NCBI RefSeq assembly: GCF_004379255.2
Contig: NC_056048.1
Coordinates: forward strand, 5,146,001 to 5,210,000
Length of the DNA stretch: 64,000 nt
Source: Salvia splendens
Lineage: Eukaryota > Streptophyta > Magnoliopsida > Lamiales > Lamiaceae
Direction: 5' to 3'
Shown: in pieces, positions 1-11,053 of the stretch
Layout: each line of letters begins with the position of its first letter
Position numbering within the stretch: the stretch's first letter is position 1
Notes under the pieces: generated by a model
What the model saw: only the letters and a program-made list of their open reading frames with translations
Databases searched by the model: none
What the model was told of the DNA's origin: nothing
Made by a program: the position numbers and the translations under genes

Positions 1-447
1 TAAATCTCATCGAGAGTCACTATTTTCTCGAGTCCCATATTTCTAAATCCCCTCCAACCCTAGTAGTCTCCATACCTGATCCTAATTCAAATTGGTTCAC
101 TCTTTTCAATTTAGAAGACAAGCGCAAGGGCAAGCCCAAGAACAATGCAATCACCAAGTTTGATTTCCCCCAAGCCACAACGATTCAGGGTTCCGCCAAT
201 GGTTTGCTTCTTCTCAAACACCATTCTATCGATCTTCTTTACATATGCAATCCCATCACCCGTGAATTTGTTGAGATATTAGGCCCTGGAGAAGGTTGTT
301 ATGGATTTGGAGTGAGCAGAATAAGCGGACAACATAAGGTTGTCCATCTTAACCCTAAACACGGATGTCATGTGTACACTCTTGAGTCTGGATCTTCGTG
401 GAGACGCGTTAAATCTGCTGCCCCTCGTTTGATAGCTGTTTGAGCAC
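1..447 (+). pseudogene. F-box protein pseudogene A, 5' fragment
   Basis: This is the left part of an F-box-associated-domain protein whose start lies before the window. The frame is open from base 3 to about 420 and encodes typical motifs of this family (SANGLLLL, LYICNPITRE, GFGVSRISGQHKVVHL, CHVYTLESGSSWR). It aligns colinearly with the second copy at 6.65-7.55 kb. Just before the break one base is missing relative to that copy, so the frame is already shifted. Similarity stops at about base 447, where minus-strand Copia reverse transcriptase begins. The 3' remainder of the gene resumes at 4539. F-box proteins are substrate adaptors of SCF ubiquitin ligases; this copy cannot make one. Confidence 0.85.
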
Positions 448-1376
448 AAATATAGAAGTCTCCCAATTAATCTTCTATATTTTGAAGACTCTTTCATTAC
501 TTCTCCTGCATCTTGTCCCAGCTGCTTTGAGGGATCCATAGGGACTGAAGATGGCTTGCAGCCTAGCAAACCAGCATCTCTCAATAGATCCATAGCGTAT
601 TTCCTCTGAGATACAAGAATACCATCTTTGCTTCTAGCAATTTCCAATCCCAGAAAATATTTAGGGATGCCTAAGTCTTTGAACTTAAAATGTTGAGCCA
701 AAAATTCCATGAAACTTTCAATCTTCTTTCTGTCATCTGTGGCTACCAAAATATCATCTACATAGACCACTATGCCAAAGAAACATGCATTATCTTTCTT
801 AAAGAAGAATGTATGGTCTGCGGTTGACTATTGAAGCCCAAATCCACTCAAAACTTCAGACAGCTTTAGGTACCATTGTCTCGAGGCTTGCTTGAGACCA
901 TATAAAGATTTCTTAAGTCTACAAACAAGTTTGGTCCCTGGTTCACAGTCGACCCCCTCAACAGACAGCCCAGGAGGTATGTTCATGTAAATCTCATCTT
1001 CTAAGTCTCCATACAGAAAAGCATTGTTTATATCAAGATGGCAGAGTTCCCAATTATTTATAGCTGCTAGTGCAAGCATAAACTTCACAGTAGTGAGTTT
1101 AGCTACAGGGGAAAAAGTGTCCAAAAAGTCTACACCTTCCAATTGTGTATAACCTTTGGCAACTAGCCTTGCCTTATATCTTTCTACTGTTCCATCAGCA
1201 TGGAATTTCACCTTGAAAACCCATTTACAATCGATGGGTTCTTTCCCAGGTGGAAGAGTTGTGATATACCAAGTGCCTGTCTTATTTAGAGCACTCAACT
1301 CATCTTGAATAGCTATATGCCATTCTGGAATTGGAGCTACCTGAGAATAGTTGGATGGCTCAAATACTGCAGTCAT
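448..1376 (-). pseudogene. Copia reverse transcriptase, truncated
   Basis: The RT domain reads from 1376 downward with recognisable blocks: WVFKVKFHADGTVERYKARLVAKG, split here as CKWVFKVK and RYKARLVAKGYTQ, then HLDINNAFLYGDL, SLYGLKQASRQWY, and the catalytic YVDD at about 770. An in-frame TAG at 829-831 replaces an expected Gln codon between the finger and YVDD parts. The last matching residues are the YRRLIGRLLYL block that opens the RNase H region. After that the sequence becomes antisense F-box DNA. The enzyme is doubly inactivated, by the nonsense codon and by truncation. Confidence 0.88.
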
Positions 1377-2450
1377 CAGAATGACATATCGAAGGTATGT
1401 TGGGGATAGTTTTTATAAGGAGAAGTAAGAGGAAATTGGGGAGTATTTGAAGAAACTGAGTTACATAAGTAATCAGTTGGATGAGCTGGTGGTGTTGTTA
1501 GTCTGCCAGCTCTAGTAGTGGTGGAAGAAGGAGGTTGTTGGTGAGATTCTGAAGAAGATGGGAAGGGAGTATTTGATGAAGAAGGATCTTTATTTTGTGC
1601 GGCTGAAATATCTAGTGAGGCTGAGTTTGGAGAGTTTGGAAAACTGGATACAGTGAGGTGAGAAAAGGGAAAGATGTTCTCATGAAAAACAACATTGCGA
1701 GTGATAATCTCTTGCATGCTGTCAATTTCAAGAAGTTTGTACCCTTTATATCCAGATGGATACCCCAGAAATATACACTTTGAGGCTCTTGGTGAAAACT
1801 TGGTTCTATCTCTATTAAGAGTTGATGCATAACACAAGCAGCCAAATACTTTCAAATGAAAAAATGAGGGTTCTTTATTGTATAGGATATGGAAAGGAGT
1901 GGTGTTATGAGGGAGAACAGATGATGTGGTTCTATTTATCAAGTATGCTGCAGTAAGAATGCAATCTCCCCAGAAATTATTAGGTAAATGAGATTGGAAA
2001 AGGAGACTTCTTGCAACATTTAGAAGGTGTTGGTGTTTCCTTTTCACTCGAGCATTTTGTTGTGAAGTTTCCACACAAGAATGTTGGTGAATTGTTCCAA
2101 AAGGGGTGTATATGGAGGGTATAAGGAATTCTGGGGCATTATCAGTTCTGAGCATTTTAATCTTCTTATTGAACTGAGTATGAACTGTGTTAAAGAATTG
2201 GAGAAGAATATCTTTAACATCAGATTTGTGTTTCATGAGAAAGGTCCAAACAAATCTAGAGGCATCATCAACAATGGTGAAAAAATAGGTATAACCTTGT
2301 GATGTGCAAGGATTAAAAGGACCCCAAACATCACAATGTATCAAATCAAAGGGTGTATCTGCTATAGAATTAGATGATGTGAAACTGAGGTGTTTTTGTT
2401 TGGCCATGGGACAGATATCACAAACGATAGGTTTTTATTAGGCAAATGCA
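1376..2450 (-). pseudogene. Copia integrase, decayed
   Basis: This is the integrase core of the retrotransposon. The gag-pre-integrase zinc-binding region precedes it (TWHMRLGHHS at about 2500, then [11 protein letters not shown] at 2400) and is split by a frameshift near 2440. The catalytic Asp residues are visible in HCDVWGP and LRTDNAPEF. The glutamate expected in the conserved Q-N-x-x-x-E-R-K-H block is Lys: the sequence reads [12 protein letters not shown] at about 2050. The chain continues through [14 protein letters not shown] and FGCLCYAS to a low-complexity Ser/Pro linker. A further frameshift near 1376-1385 separates it from RT. Confidence 0.85.
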
Positions 2451-2598
2451 AAGTATCAGAAATACATTTGAGTTTATTTATGGAATGATGGCCTAGTCTC
2501 ATATGCCAAGTTTCAACAGAGACAACTGCATTAACAGCAGATACAGAAACAGAAGGAATAGTACCAGCATCAACAATGAGAGTGTAAAGATTTCCAAC

Positions 2599-4227
2599 TC
2601 ATTTACCCTTCCCAATCAAAGTCCCTTGTGAAGTTTCCTGGATTGTGAGTGAATCATGAGTAAAATTCACAACACAAGGCAAAGAAGATGTTAAGGAGCT
2701 GACTGAGATAAGATTGAAAGTGAAAGAAGGTACACAAAGGACAGAGGAAAGAGTTATTGAAGAAGTGAGGTGAATTGTGCCTATGTGTGTCACAGTGGCT
2801 GTTTCACCATTAGGCTGATTCACAAAGGTCTCACTAACAGGTGAAGATGAATCAAACATGGATAGATTGCAACATACATGGTGTGTAGCACCAGTATCAA
2901 TTAGCCAAGAATTAGGAGCAGCAATATTAGCAACAAAAGGAGTAAATGAGAATGTACCAGCAAAGCGAGGTGGTTGTGGAGAAGGAATTTGAGGTGAGGA
3001 GATAGGTGTGGCAGAGATATTTTCTTGTGGAGCCGAAATGGTTTGAGGAGAGGAAGATGTGCCAAGCTGAGACTGCAGTAAAGCCATGAGTTGTTGGCAT
3101 TGCTCCATAGTTGAATGTATAGAACCTGGTGTAACAGATGAATTTGCAGCAGTGTTAGTAAACTGTTTTTCACTATAATCAGTGATGTTATCCTCCACCA
3201 AATTCACTGATTTAGGTTGCATAGAGTCTCTGAACGTAGGCTTTCCTCTGCCTCTTCCAAAACTTGGTGAAAAACCATGTAGAACAAAACAACGATCAAT
3301 GGTGTGATTGGTTTTACCACAATGAGTGCATAATCTTCCTCTGCCATAGGAGGAAGAAGCCGCATTTGCAGCAAACAATTGTTCACTTGAAGAATGAGAA
3401 GGAGAAATATAGGCTTGATCAATATTCCTTTGCCTCTCCTCATGCACAACCATAGAAAACACCTTCGACAAAGATGGCAAAGGCACCATAGAGAGGATAG
3501 CAGATCTAATTTGAGAGAATGATAAATTGAGACCAATGAGGAATTGCATTGTGCAATCTTGCTCTTGAGCAGTTTGCCATCGCCGAGCACTATTGCATCG
3601 CCAAGTCGAGCATGTATACCAAGCGATCGGTAGAAAATGCTTAAATTCATCCCAAACTATTCTTAGATTGGTAAAATATGAGCTAACATCGTTCTGACCT
3701 TGAGTGAGGTTCATGATCTGCTGTCGAAGTTGATAGGATCTAGCTGAATCAGATTGAGAGAATCGATCATGTAGATCTAGCCAGATTTCATAAGCATTCT
3801 CCAGGTACATTATGCTTGAGCAGATCTGTGGTGAAATAGAGTTTTGAAGCCATGAAACTATCATGCTGTTACATCGAATCCAAGCCGTAAGAAGAAGGTG
3901 ATCATCATCCGGTCGGAGAAGAGTACCGTTGACAAAAGGCAGTTTATTCTTAGCTAGAAGAGTTGTAGTCACAGATCTACTCCAGTTGATGTAGTTTGAT
4001 CCGGTTAAAACTTGAGATACCAGTTGCAAATTTGGATTGTCGCTTGGATGTAGATAGTATGGACTTGAACTGTCCTCCAAAGTAGAGTGGTTGGATGATC
4101 CGCTGCTTCCGGCATTGCCGGAGTTACCGGTGTTGCCGCCATTGCCGCGAGCCATCACAGAAAACCAGAGATAAAATGCGGAAGCTAAAAAGTATTCACT
4201 GATACCATGTAGAATTTGTAAAAACAA
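2599..4227 (-). pseudogene. Copia gag and protease region
   Basis: The true start is probably the internal Met that follows FSVMARG at about 4155, downstream of the primer binding site; the upstream codons are leader. The gag core reads LVSQVLTGSNYINWSRS, LWLD-like YEIWLDLHDRFSQSD and VSSYFTNLRIVWDEF. A CCHC zinc knuckle (CTHCGKTNHTIDRC) lies near 3300. The protease active site WLIDTGATHH lies near 2900. A TGA at 2599-2601 interrupts the frame; the next codons continue the expected protein (VGNLYTL and onward), so this is a nonsense mutation rather than a natural end. Confidence 0.85.
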
Positions 4228-4538
4228 ACTTATATCAAATCAATTCTCAATATAGAGAAGATAGAAAAGATAGAAAGATATTTTTATTGATTGAAAATAT
4301 ATGAAAGTTACAGAGAAAGAAAGCTAGCTACTTATTTATACTATGGCTCATTGAGCTAAGTTCTAGCTACGGTGCATGTAGGTGCATGAGGGTGATCACA
4401 TGCGATCATCTCTCGTTTAACTATCAACTAAGTAACTAATTGCCAGCTCACAACTGAATTCCTTCTTCTTATTTCTTCTGATCTTCTTCACTTCATTGTC
4501 TTCATGCAACGGCTCTTTTCTTCTCTTCACTTTCAACA
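4208..4538 (-). repeat. 5' LTR of the Copia element
   Basis: This is 331 bp with the canonical TG...CA ends when read on the minus strand (TGTTGAAAG ... TTCTACA). Immediately inside it, at 4207 downward, is TGGTATCAG, the Copia primer binding site complementary to initiator tRNA-Met. The outer edge is confirmed because F-box homology resumes at 4539. The second LTR is absent, so insertion age cannot be estimated from LTR divergence, and no target-site duplication can be scored. Confidence 0.85.
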
Positions 4539-4669
4539 GTCTTGTCAAAATTGGTTCGTATGACAAATTGAAGTATGATAGTTACTATATCAATTCTATT
4601 ATTCTCATTCCAAATTTTCTCTCCCTCAGAAGAAATTTAGGTATGCAGAATGTAATAGTATCATTTTAG
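4539..4669 (+). pseudogene. F-box protein pseudogene A, 3' fragment
   Basis: After the Copia element the F-box gene resumes (GTCTTG...), colinear with 7414-7546 of the second copy. It includes the shared C-terminus NFLSL(R/K)RNLGM(Q/H)NV and the same terminal Ser-Phe-stop at 4664-4669. Both copies end at the same stop, which suggests this is the ancestral C-terminus. Weaker similarity continues about 30 bp into the 3' flank. Confidence 0.8.
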
Positions 4670-5101
4670 TTTCTACATTTTTTTATCCTCGTCATGGACT
4701 TGCAACTCTTTTTTATGTTTACTGTTTTTATTGACTTAAATGATATTAGGATTTTAGTGTTTGGATATGACCCAAACCCCATATAGAAAGATTGTTCTTT
4801 TCTTATATTTTGGTTGAAATGAATGACTGGACAATGCAGTATTCTGCTAAAGATTTATTGCAATTATTGTGATGCAGTAAACTGTTTTTATGCAGATTTC
4901 ATCAGTTTGTTTATTTGTATTGGTTTCATGAATTGATTTTAAACTTTTTAACTGAAATAAATGCGTATAGATAGTTGGGCTGTAACTTGGGTTTCAATTT
5001 TATATTAACACATGAGTTAAATTCAATCATAAACTTGAGCTAGATATAAGGCTACAACCTTAAGGACTTGCTACGTAAGTTGGTAACGCCTAAATATGGA
5101 A
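4670..5101. other. AT-rich non-coding flank
   Basis: This is the 3' flank of F-box pseudogene A. It is AT-rich with no open frame, no splice-consistent coding signal and no clear repeat. Confidence 0.6.
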
Positions 5102-5109
5102 CTTATATG

Positions 5110-5305
5110 TAGGGATATCAATCTAGCCCGAAACCCACGGGTCGATCCGAATAACCCGGTAAAATTATAGGGTTAGGGCAGGAAAATCGCAACCCAGATA
5201 CAGAATAGGGCTACATGGGCTGACCGAATAGCCCGCACCCAAATAGCCTGATAACCCAAGTGGATTGGCCCGAACCCGAGCGGATTAGCCCAATTGACAT
5301 CCCTA
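5110..5305. mobile_element. hAT-type MITE, 196 bp
   Basis: The ends are TAGGGATATCAATC and, inverted, TAGGGATGTCAATT. A perfect 8-bp target-site duplication CTTATATG (5102-5109 and 5306-5313) flanks it; 8 bp is the hAT signature. The interior is rich in CCCGAACCC and AACCCG-like words. It has the same TIR family as the 1.26-kb element at 48421-49676. It has no coding capacity; the short open frame crossing its right end is spurious. Confidence 0.85.
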
Positions 5306-5313
5306 CTTATATG

Positions 5314-6640
5314 ATTAATGATTATTTCCAAGTGTTTGATATCAGAGCCCGCAGCTTTTTCCTATCATGTAAGTTTATGTTATCCTCTATTGTCCATCTA
5401 AGCCCGCAGTTTTTTCCTCAAAATACAAGGACATGTATCTCACAAATTTGGTCAGATAGCATTTCTATCTCATTTGTTGTCTGCCAGAACGAAAAAATCC
5501 TCATCTGAGCTTATCTTGACACGAAGCATGCATTTCTTATCTTACTTTGCAAATCTTCTTATACCCATCTTTCTTATCAAACGAGCCCTAATTAAATTAC
5601 AATAAATTAATCAGAACAATTATTTTTATTTGTTAGCATTTTATTCATCATTATCTGTGTTAAAAAAATACTAACAATTTTTTTATATTTTCTAATTTTT
5701 CTCCTATTATTTTTCGAATTTAAATAGAGATTTTCTGATTTTTCTCCGATAAATAATTTCAATCCAAACATATATTTTTTTTGTGAATTGATCTAGTTTA
5801 GCTCATTTCTAAATTATACTAGTACTTATTTAGTTTTCTAGAATCTAGATAACAACTGATCTTTTTGATTATATAATTTCCTTATATAAGTTATTGTTTT
5901 TTAAAATTCCATTCTCTCTAAAATTTATATTTAAATTTTAAACAGATTCAGAAAACCTTATTGCTAGAAAATCTCAACCAAGTGGAGTAGAAAATTAATT
6001 TAAATTTGTTTTTTTTTCGTATTTCACCGCACAACCAAAAAGATAATCAATTTACCTTTCAAACTACTTCGGTTTATGAATATATGAGTTTGAATATTAA
6101 TTTCTATATTTATTTTTTTAAAATTAAAGAGAATGGATTTTTTAATAAAAATTTATTAAATATTATATAAACATAAGGAAATTACATAATAAAAAAGATT
6201 TTTTATCTAAATATTATCATAGAAATAACATTATTTTACAATCTACCAAATTCAAGGTAATATCCGCTCGTCTATTACCTTCTTACTATGTACATACAAT
6301 TTTTACGACAATGAGCTTGAATATCTGGTTTCTGATTTTGAATTATAGAAAAGCTTAAACTGTAATCTAAATTAATTGTTTACTTTTTTTATATAAGTAT
6401 TTTTAGTCCGATGTCATACTCCCAATATCTATCGAGGTTAATCTTTTTTGAGCAATATTAATTAGTACAGTACAGTACTATACAGTAAAAAAAATTAACT
6501 TAATTAAATTGGACTAACTGGATTAGGAATCTCTTGTGAAGTCATAAATCCTATTTATATGAGTATAAGGCAAGTCATAAATCTTATAAATAGGACACCA
6601 ATTCCATAGGAGAGTCCAAATTTTCGAGGTGGTGTGCATT
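5314..6640. other. AT-rich intergenic DNA
   Basis: This stretch is very AT-rich with long poly-A/T tracts and no gene or delimitable transposon. It separates the two tandem F-box copies. Apart from the Copia and MITE insertions the copies would lie about 2.4 kb apart. Confidence 0.5.
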
Positions 6641-6652
6641 TGATAGAGAAGA

Positions 6653-7546
6653 ATGAAACAAGATTTGTTCACATACCTACCATCGGAAATCGATATTTTA
6701 TTGAGACTCTCTCTCGAAAACATTGCAATTTGCAAATGTGTCTGCAAATCATGGCTCGATCTTATTGAGAGTGATTATTTTTTCAAGTCTCATCTTTCTA
6801 AATCCGCCCCCGCCCTAGTGGTCTCGATGCCAACTGGAATTTCAAATTGGTTCAATGTTTTCGAATTGGAAGACAAGCCCAAGCAGGATCCAATCATTAA
6901 GTTTGATTTCCCTCAAGTATCAACAATACAAGGTTCTTCCAATGGTTTGCTTCTTCTAAAAAAATCCTTTTATGGATCATCTTTACGTATGTAATCCTAT
7001 CACCCGTGAAGCAATCGTGCTCCGCGGCGTCTTACTTGCCGTCAACAAGATTGTTATGGAGATGGAGTGAGCAGAATAAGCGGACAACATAAAGTTGTCT
7101 ATCTTAACCCTAACCACAGATGTCATGTATACACTCTTGAATCTGGATCTTCGTGGAGACATGTTGAAGCTGCTGCTACCCCCTTGTTTGACTGTAGTTT
7201 GAGCTCCGTTGGTGCATTGGTTAGTGGCAATCTCCATTGGTTGGTTTCAAATAAGAAGGAGATTCCTTATATTTGTTGCTTTGATCTCGAAGCAGAATGT
7301 TTTAGCACCCTTTCTCCACCCCTTGAATGTTATTACAAAGGAATAACTTCTCCCAAGGGAATGTTGTATACTTTGGGGGATTGCTTGTGTTTTTGTAATG
7401 ATGAACCCAACGATAGTCTTGAAAGTATTGGTATGTATGGCATAATGAAGGGTAATAGTTACTATATCAACGCCCTTCTTGTTACTCCAAATTTTCTCTC
7501 ACTCAAAAGAAACTTGGGTATGCACAACGTATTCATATCATTTTAG
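6653..7546 (+). pseudogene. F-box protein pseudogene B
   Basis: This second tandem F-box copy starts MKQDLFTYLPSEIDILLRLSLEN, quoted here only as LPSEI...ILLRLSLENIAICKCVCKSW, a recognisable but slightly shortened F-box (residues about 9-40). F-box-associated repeats follow (WFNVFELEDK, IQGSSNGLLLL). A one-base insertion near 6965 shifts the frame, giving a stop at 6992. A second indel between about 7010 and 7050 restores it, because SRISGQHKVVYLNP through the C-terminal NVFISF is open from 7067. The product would be about 295 aa if repaired. Two frameshifts make an intact protein unlikely unless one of them is an assembly error. Confidence 0.8.
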
Positions 7547-7572
7547 TTAGTACATTTTTTATGTCCTCAATG

Positions 7573-8285
7573 GTGGCGTTCGGTTAGAAGGATAAAATAA
7601 TAATGAGATTCAATATAGGATAAGATAAGATGGGTCTTGTCTTGGACTAAATTAGTATTACTAAATTTTATATTGATGTTTGGTTGAAGAGACTATGTCT
7701 TGGACTAAATTAGTATTACTAATTTAGTAATACTAATTTATGAAAGATCATGAAACTACATAACATAATCACTGTTGGAGGAAAAACTCAAAATCATAAA
7801 AATAGAATGGAAAATTAAGGATTAATACAAATACAGAACATAAAGCATAATTATACCACAAGCATTACTACTTATTTAATTTTATTTAATTTTCACCACC
7901 TCCTCCAACACCATTCCCCAAACATACAGTATTTAATTTCATTTAATTAACATTACCCATTTCCCCAAAAAATTTCACAACCCTTCTTCTCATCCGAGGA
8001 AACAATCCACATCCACATAAATAAATCGATCAAAATAATCGGCTGCATAGCTGGTGGTGCACGGCGGAGTGAAGCAGAAGTGGGAGAGAAGAGAGATGCG
8101 ACAATTTTAGTCGTAGGGGGTTGGGCCCAGATGAATAATCGCGAGATTAGGGTGAAAATAGTCAGAAGAGATGGGCAACGACGCTGGCCGACGGGCCGAG
8201 AGATAACTTTGTCACAGTAACCGAACATCGGATAATCCGGTGACTGAGATTGAGTCTGGGTGTAGTACCGGCATCCGAACGGGCA
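7573..8285. mobile_element. Probable TIR transposon relic
   Basis: The left boundary carries GTGGCGTTCGGTTAG and the right boundary, inverted, GTGCCCGTTCGGATG: imperfect terminal repeats with a shared GTTCGG core. Internal words rich in GGATAAGATAAGATGG are typical of small Tourist/PIF-like elements. I could not identify a target duplication, so the class and exact edges are uncertain. There is no coding content. Confidence 0.4.
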
Positions 8286-8289
8286 CTGA

Positions 8290-8576
8290 GTGAACTACGC
8301 AAATGGTCCCTGAACTATGTCTTTTGCACGCCAATGGTCCCTGAACTTTAAAAATATCGTAGATAGTCCCTGAACTAAGGGATAATCACATTTATTGTAC
8401 TTTTTCACTATTCATCATAATTTTACGACCAAAATGCCCCCAAGGCATGAATGACATTTTTGGACTTTCATATCTAGGTACTAAATTTGAAAGAGATAAA
8501 GAAAATATCAAATTTAGTACCTGGGGCGATGGTGGGGTCGGCCGACCCCACTCGACCCCACCTGGATCCGCCACTG
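8290..8576. repeat. Repeat-derived segment with hairpin and hAT right end
   Basis: Three direct repeats of GTCCCTGAACT recur about every 30 bp between 8306 and 8378. A perfect 15-bp inverted repeat (AGGTACTAAATTTGA at 8476-8490, its complement at 8508-8522) leaves a 17-nt loop. The segment ends CTGGATCCGCCACTG, the right terminus of the same MITE family as the intact copy at 9178-9400. No matching left terminus was found, so this is a truncated or rearranged copy. Confidence 0.5.
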
Positions 8577-8582
8577 TTTTAG

Positions 8583-8910
8583 CGTATGTGTGTGCAATGT
8601 GTGTATTTTAGTGTATGTGTGTGCAATGTGTGTGTACTGCGTGTGCAAAATTTGTGTTTACAGTGTGTGCAATGTGTTTAGACAGAGTGTGTGTATGTGT
8701 GCGCAATGTGTGCAAAATGTGTGTGCAATGTGTGCAACGTGTGTGGGCGCGCGCATTGTGTGCAAAATGTGTGTGTGTGTATGTGTGTGTAATGTGTGTG
8801 CAACTTGTGTGTGTAAAATGTGTGCAGTGTATGTTGTGTGCATGCAATGTGTGTGTGCAATGTCTGTTGTGTGCATGCAATGTGTGTGTGTGTTTGTGTG
8901 TAGCGTATGG
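8583..8910. repeat. GT-rich simple repeat
   Basis: About 330 bp are almost entirely TGTGTGCAATGTGTG-type words on the plus strand, with interspersed AAAATGTG units. Open frames occur in several frames on both strands because the repeat lacks stop codons. They are Cys/Val-rich or His/Thr-rich and are not genes. The array starts a few bases after the hAT right end at 8576. Confidence 0.85.
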
Positions 8911-9177
8911 GTGCATCAACTTTATAACTATTTGAAATTTCAATTTATCAAATTTTGATATGAAATTCAAATTGTTAAAATAGGAGGAATTATAATTTAC
9001 TTTTAAATCTAAATATTTTATAATGCCAAACATTAGATTTGGAACTAAAGGTTCCAATTTCAATTACACATGCATGCTCAATTCCATGATACCATACAGA
9101 ATCTTAGAAAATTTCCAAAGCTTAACTTCATTCCAAATGAATATTAGCTCAAAATATTAAACAAATGTCATTATAGT

Positions 9178-9400
9178 CAGTGGCGGATCCAGAAATTTTA
9201 GAGTGGAGAATCCAAATCACAACACAAGAATAATTAAAAATTTAAAAATAAGGCAAGAAAATGTATATTATAGCATCATGATTCAAACATAGATTACTCA
9301 AAAAGAAGATTTAAAAACCAACTAAAATGCCAGGTGCACTAAGCAGATTATATGTTGGGGATTCCATTAATCCCAATAAAACCATATAGGTTCGCCACTG
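9178..9400. mobile_element. hAT-type MITE, 223 bp
   Basis: The ends are CAGTGGCGGATCC and, inverted, CAGTGGCGAACC. A perfect 8-bp target duplication ATTATAGT lies at 9170-9177 and 9401-9408. CAGTGGCGGATCC is a very common terminus of non-autonomous hAT elements in dicots. It has no coding capacity. Confidence 0.88.
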
Positions 9401-9408
9401 ATTATAGT

Positions 9409-11046
9409 TATCAAAGACTACATAGTATAACTTAGGTTGCCAATAAACCCCTTACACGGACTCATGAAAATGATATAGTACAAAATCACTATCAAAATAA
9501 AGAATAGACATTCTTTAATTGATTTCTAAACTAAACTATATATCTTGTGTGCCAGTCTCATCATAATTGTTAAACTATATTAAAGTAACGTACTAACTAT
9601 CAATTTTCTTTATAAAAAAAATAATGTTATAAATCGGAGAAAGACAAGCCCAGAAAGCAACAAAGTAGCAAGTTTTACAACAATTATTCAAATTGAAATT
9701 AATCATTAATTGTTACCAACCTCTTAAGTTTAGTTTATATCATACCAACAGTACATTCTGAGGGTGCAACCTCTTGCTCGGTGGTTGGGTTCCATGGCTC
9801 ATCAAGTGAATTACAAATTTATCAGACATACATTTGGGGAAAAAATCGATTTTAACAATTTATTTTCCCATGATTTACACTTCTTATGAAAAACAATTTT
9901 TGTTTATTAATATATTTTTAAAACTTACTCCGTATAATAGATCATAAAATTTCAATGACCCAAATGGTGCTTTTGAGTAAAAGGGAAAAATACGAAATTA
10001 GAGGCATTACATAACAAAATATTCCTAACTCATATAGCATATATATGGAGTACATAATTAAACCTTTTTATATGACATCTAATGGTCCCATAATCCAAAT
10101 GTCCTCTAATTTTAAGCCAAGATTGGTGAGCAAGTTTGGCCAGACGACCGAAAGGTTGATTGATTTAATGTTTAGTTGCTCAATCAAAGATAATGAATTG
10201 ATATATACTAGTTATCTGTCCACCGAAGATGATTCATTTTCCTTTTTAGTCTGTTCAACCTAAAATGACTCATTAGAAACCTATTTATCTCTACTTTACT
10301 ACATCTTTCTTACTTTATTCTTTTTATCTAACACACAAAATAAAAATTGCATAAAATCTCGTGCCATCAAAGAAAGAGGTTATTTTCCTTGGGACGGAGG
10401 GAGCTTCATTTATAATTGAAGACATTCATTTCATTGTATTCACATTTTCATTTATTTCGATACATTAATTATAAATTGGATATTAAATTCTCAACTTTTT
10501 TTCATTGTTAAATGGGGGGTTTATTTGAAGGTGGAGATTCTGGAGAAAGAAAAATGCGTTAATCTTTTGTTGGAAAAATTAACGTGTCACCAAATATATA
10601 AACGGAATTTTCTATAAAAACAGCTAATATGATTAATGAGAGTAATCATATTTTGGGACAGCTATCATCCTGAGGTCGCCTATTGATTAAAGTGAATCAC
10701 GTTGAAACTAAACTAAAAGATTGTGAAGTTCATATTTCATCAAAATTTATAAATCAAATTATCAAACTCATAAATTAAAACTACAATACATTATACACAT
10801 GAGAAAAAAATCGTTTTATTAACCTAATACTCAATCCACTGCAAATAAAAAACTAAAATCATTTGCCTTTTAACAGAAACATAAAGTCTATATTCAATTA
10901 AAAAATACGAGACCATTATCAACACATTTAGCGCGTCTTAGGTTTTTTTGTCATCTAATTCCTTTTTCAATCCATTCTAATTTTTTTAATTTTATTCTTC
11001 ACAACAATCTTCCAACTAAATAATTTAGTCGTCATTATCACATATA
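9409..11046. other. Gene-free AT-rich DNA
   Basis: No gene is supported. A decayed Stowaway-type end (GGGACGGAGGGAG) occurs at 10391-10403 without a convincing partner. The 72-codon open frame at 10045-10263 shows no recognisable domain or codon bias and crosses that relic. Confidence 0.5.
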
Positions 11047-11053
11047 GTTCCTA

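Larger units (their letters stand above)
448..4538 (-). mobile_element. Truncated Ty1/Copia LTR retrotransposon
   Basis: Read on the minus strand the order is LTR (4538-4208), primer binding site, gag with CCHC zinc knuckle, aspartic protease, integrase, reverse transcriptase, which is Copia order. The element stops abruptly at about 448, at the start of the RNase H region, so RNase H and the 3' LTR are missing. The reading frame is broken by stops and frameshifts between gag, integrase and RT. The 5' end is exact, because F-box sequence resumes directly at 4539. About 208 bp of F-box sequence (equivalent to 7206-7413 of the second copy) is also missing, so one deletion probably removed the element's 3' part together with flanking gene sequence. 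Confidence 0.9.

Noticed and set aside
8590..9063. Several 60-150 codon open frames on both strands, Cys/Val-rich or His/Thr-rich
   Set aside because: They are translations of a GT-rich simple repeat that lacks stop codons in most frames, with no domain and no unique sequence.
10045..10263. 72-codon plus-strand frame with Met start
   Set aside because: There is no domain or homologue that I can recognise; it is AT-rich and overlaps a Stowaway-type relic.
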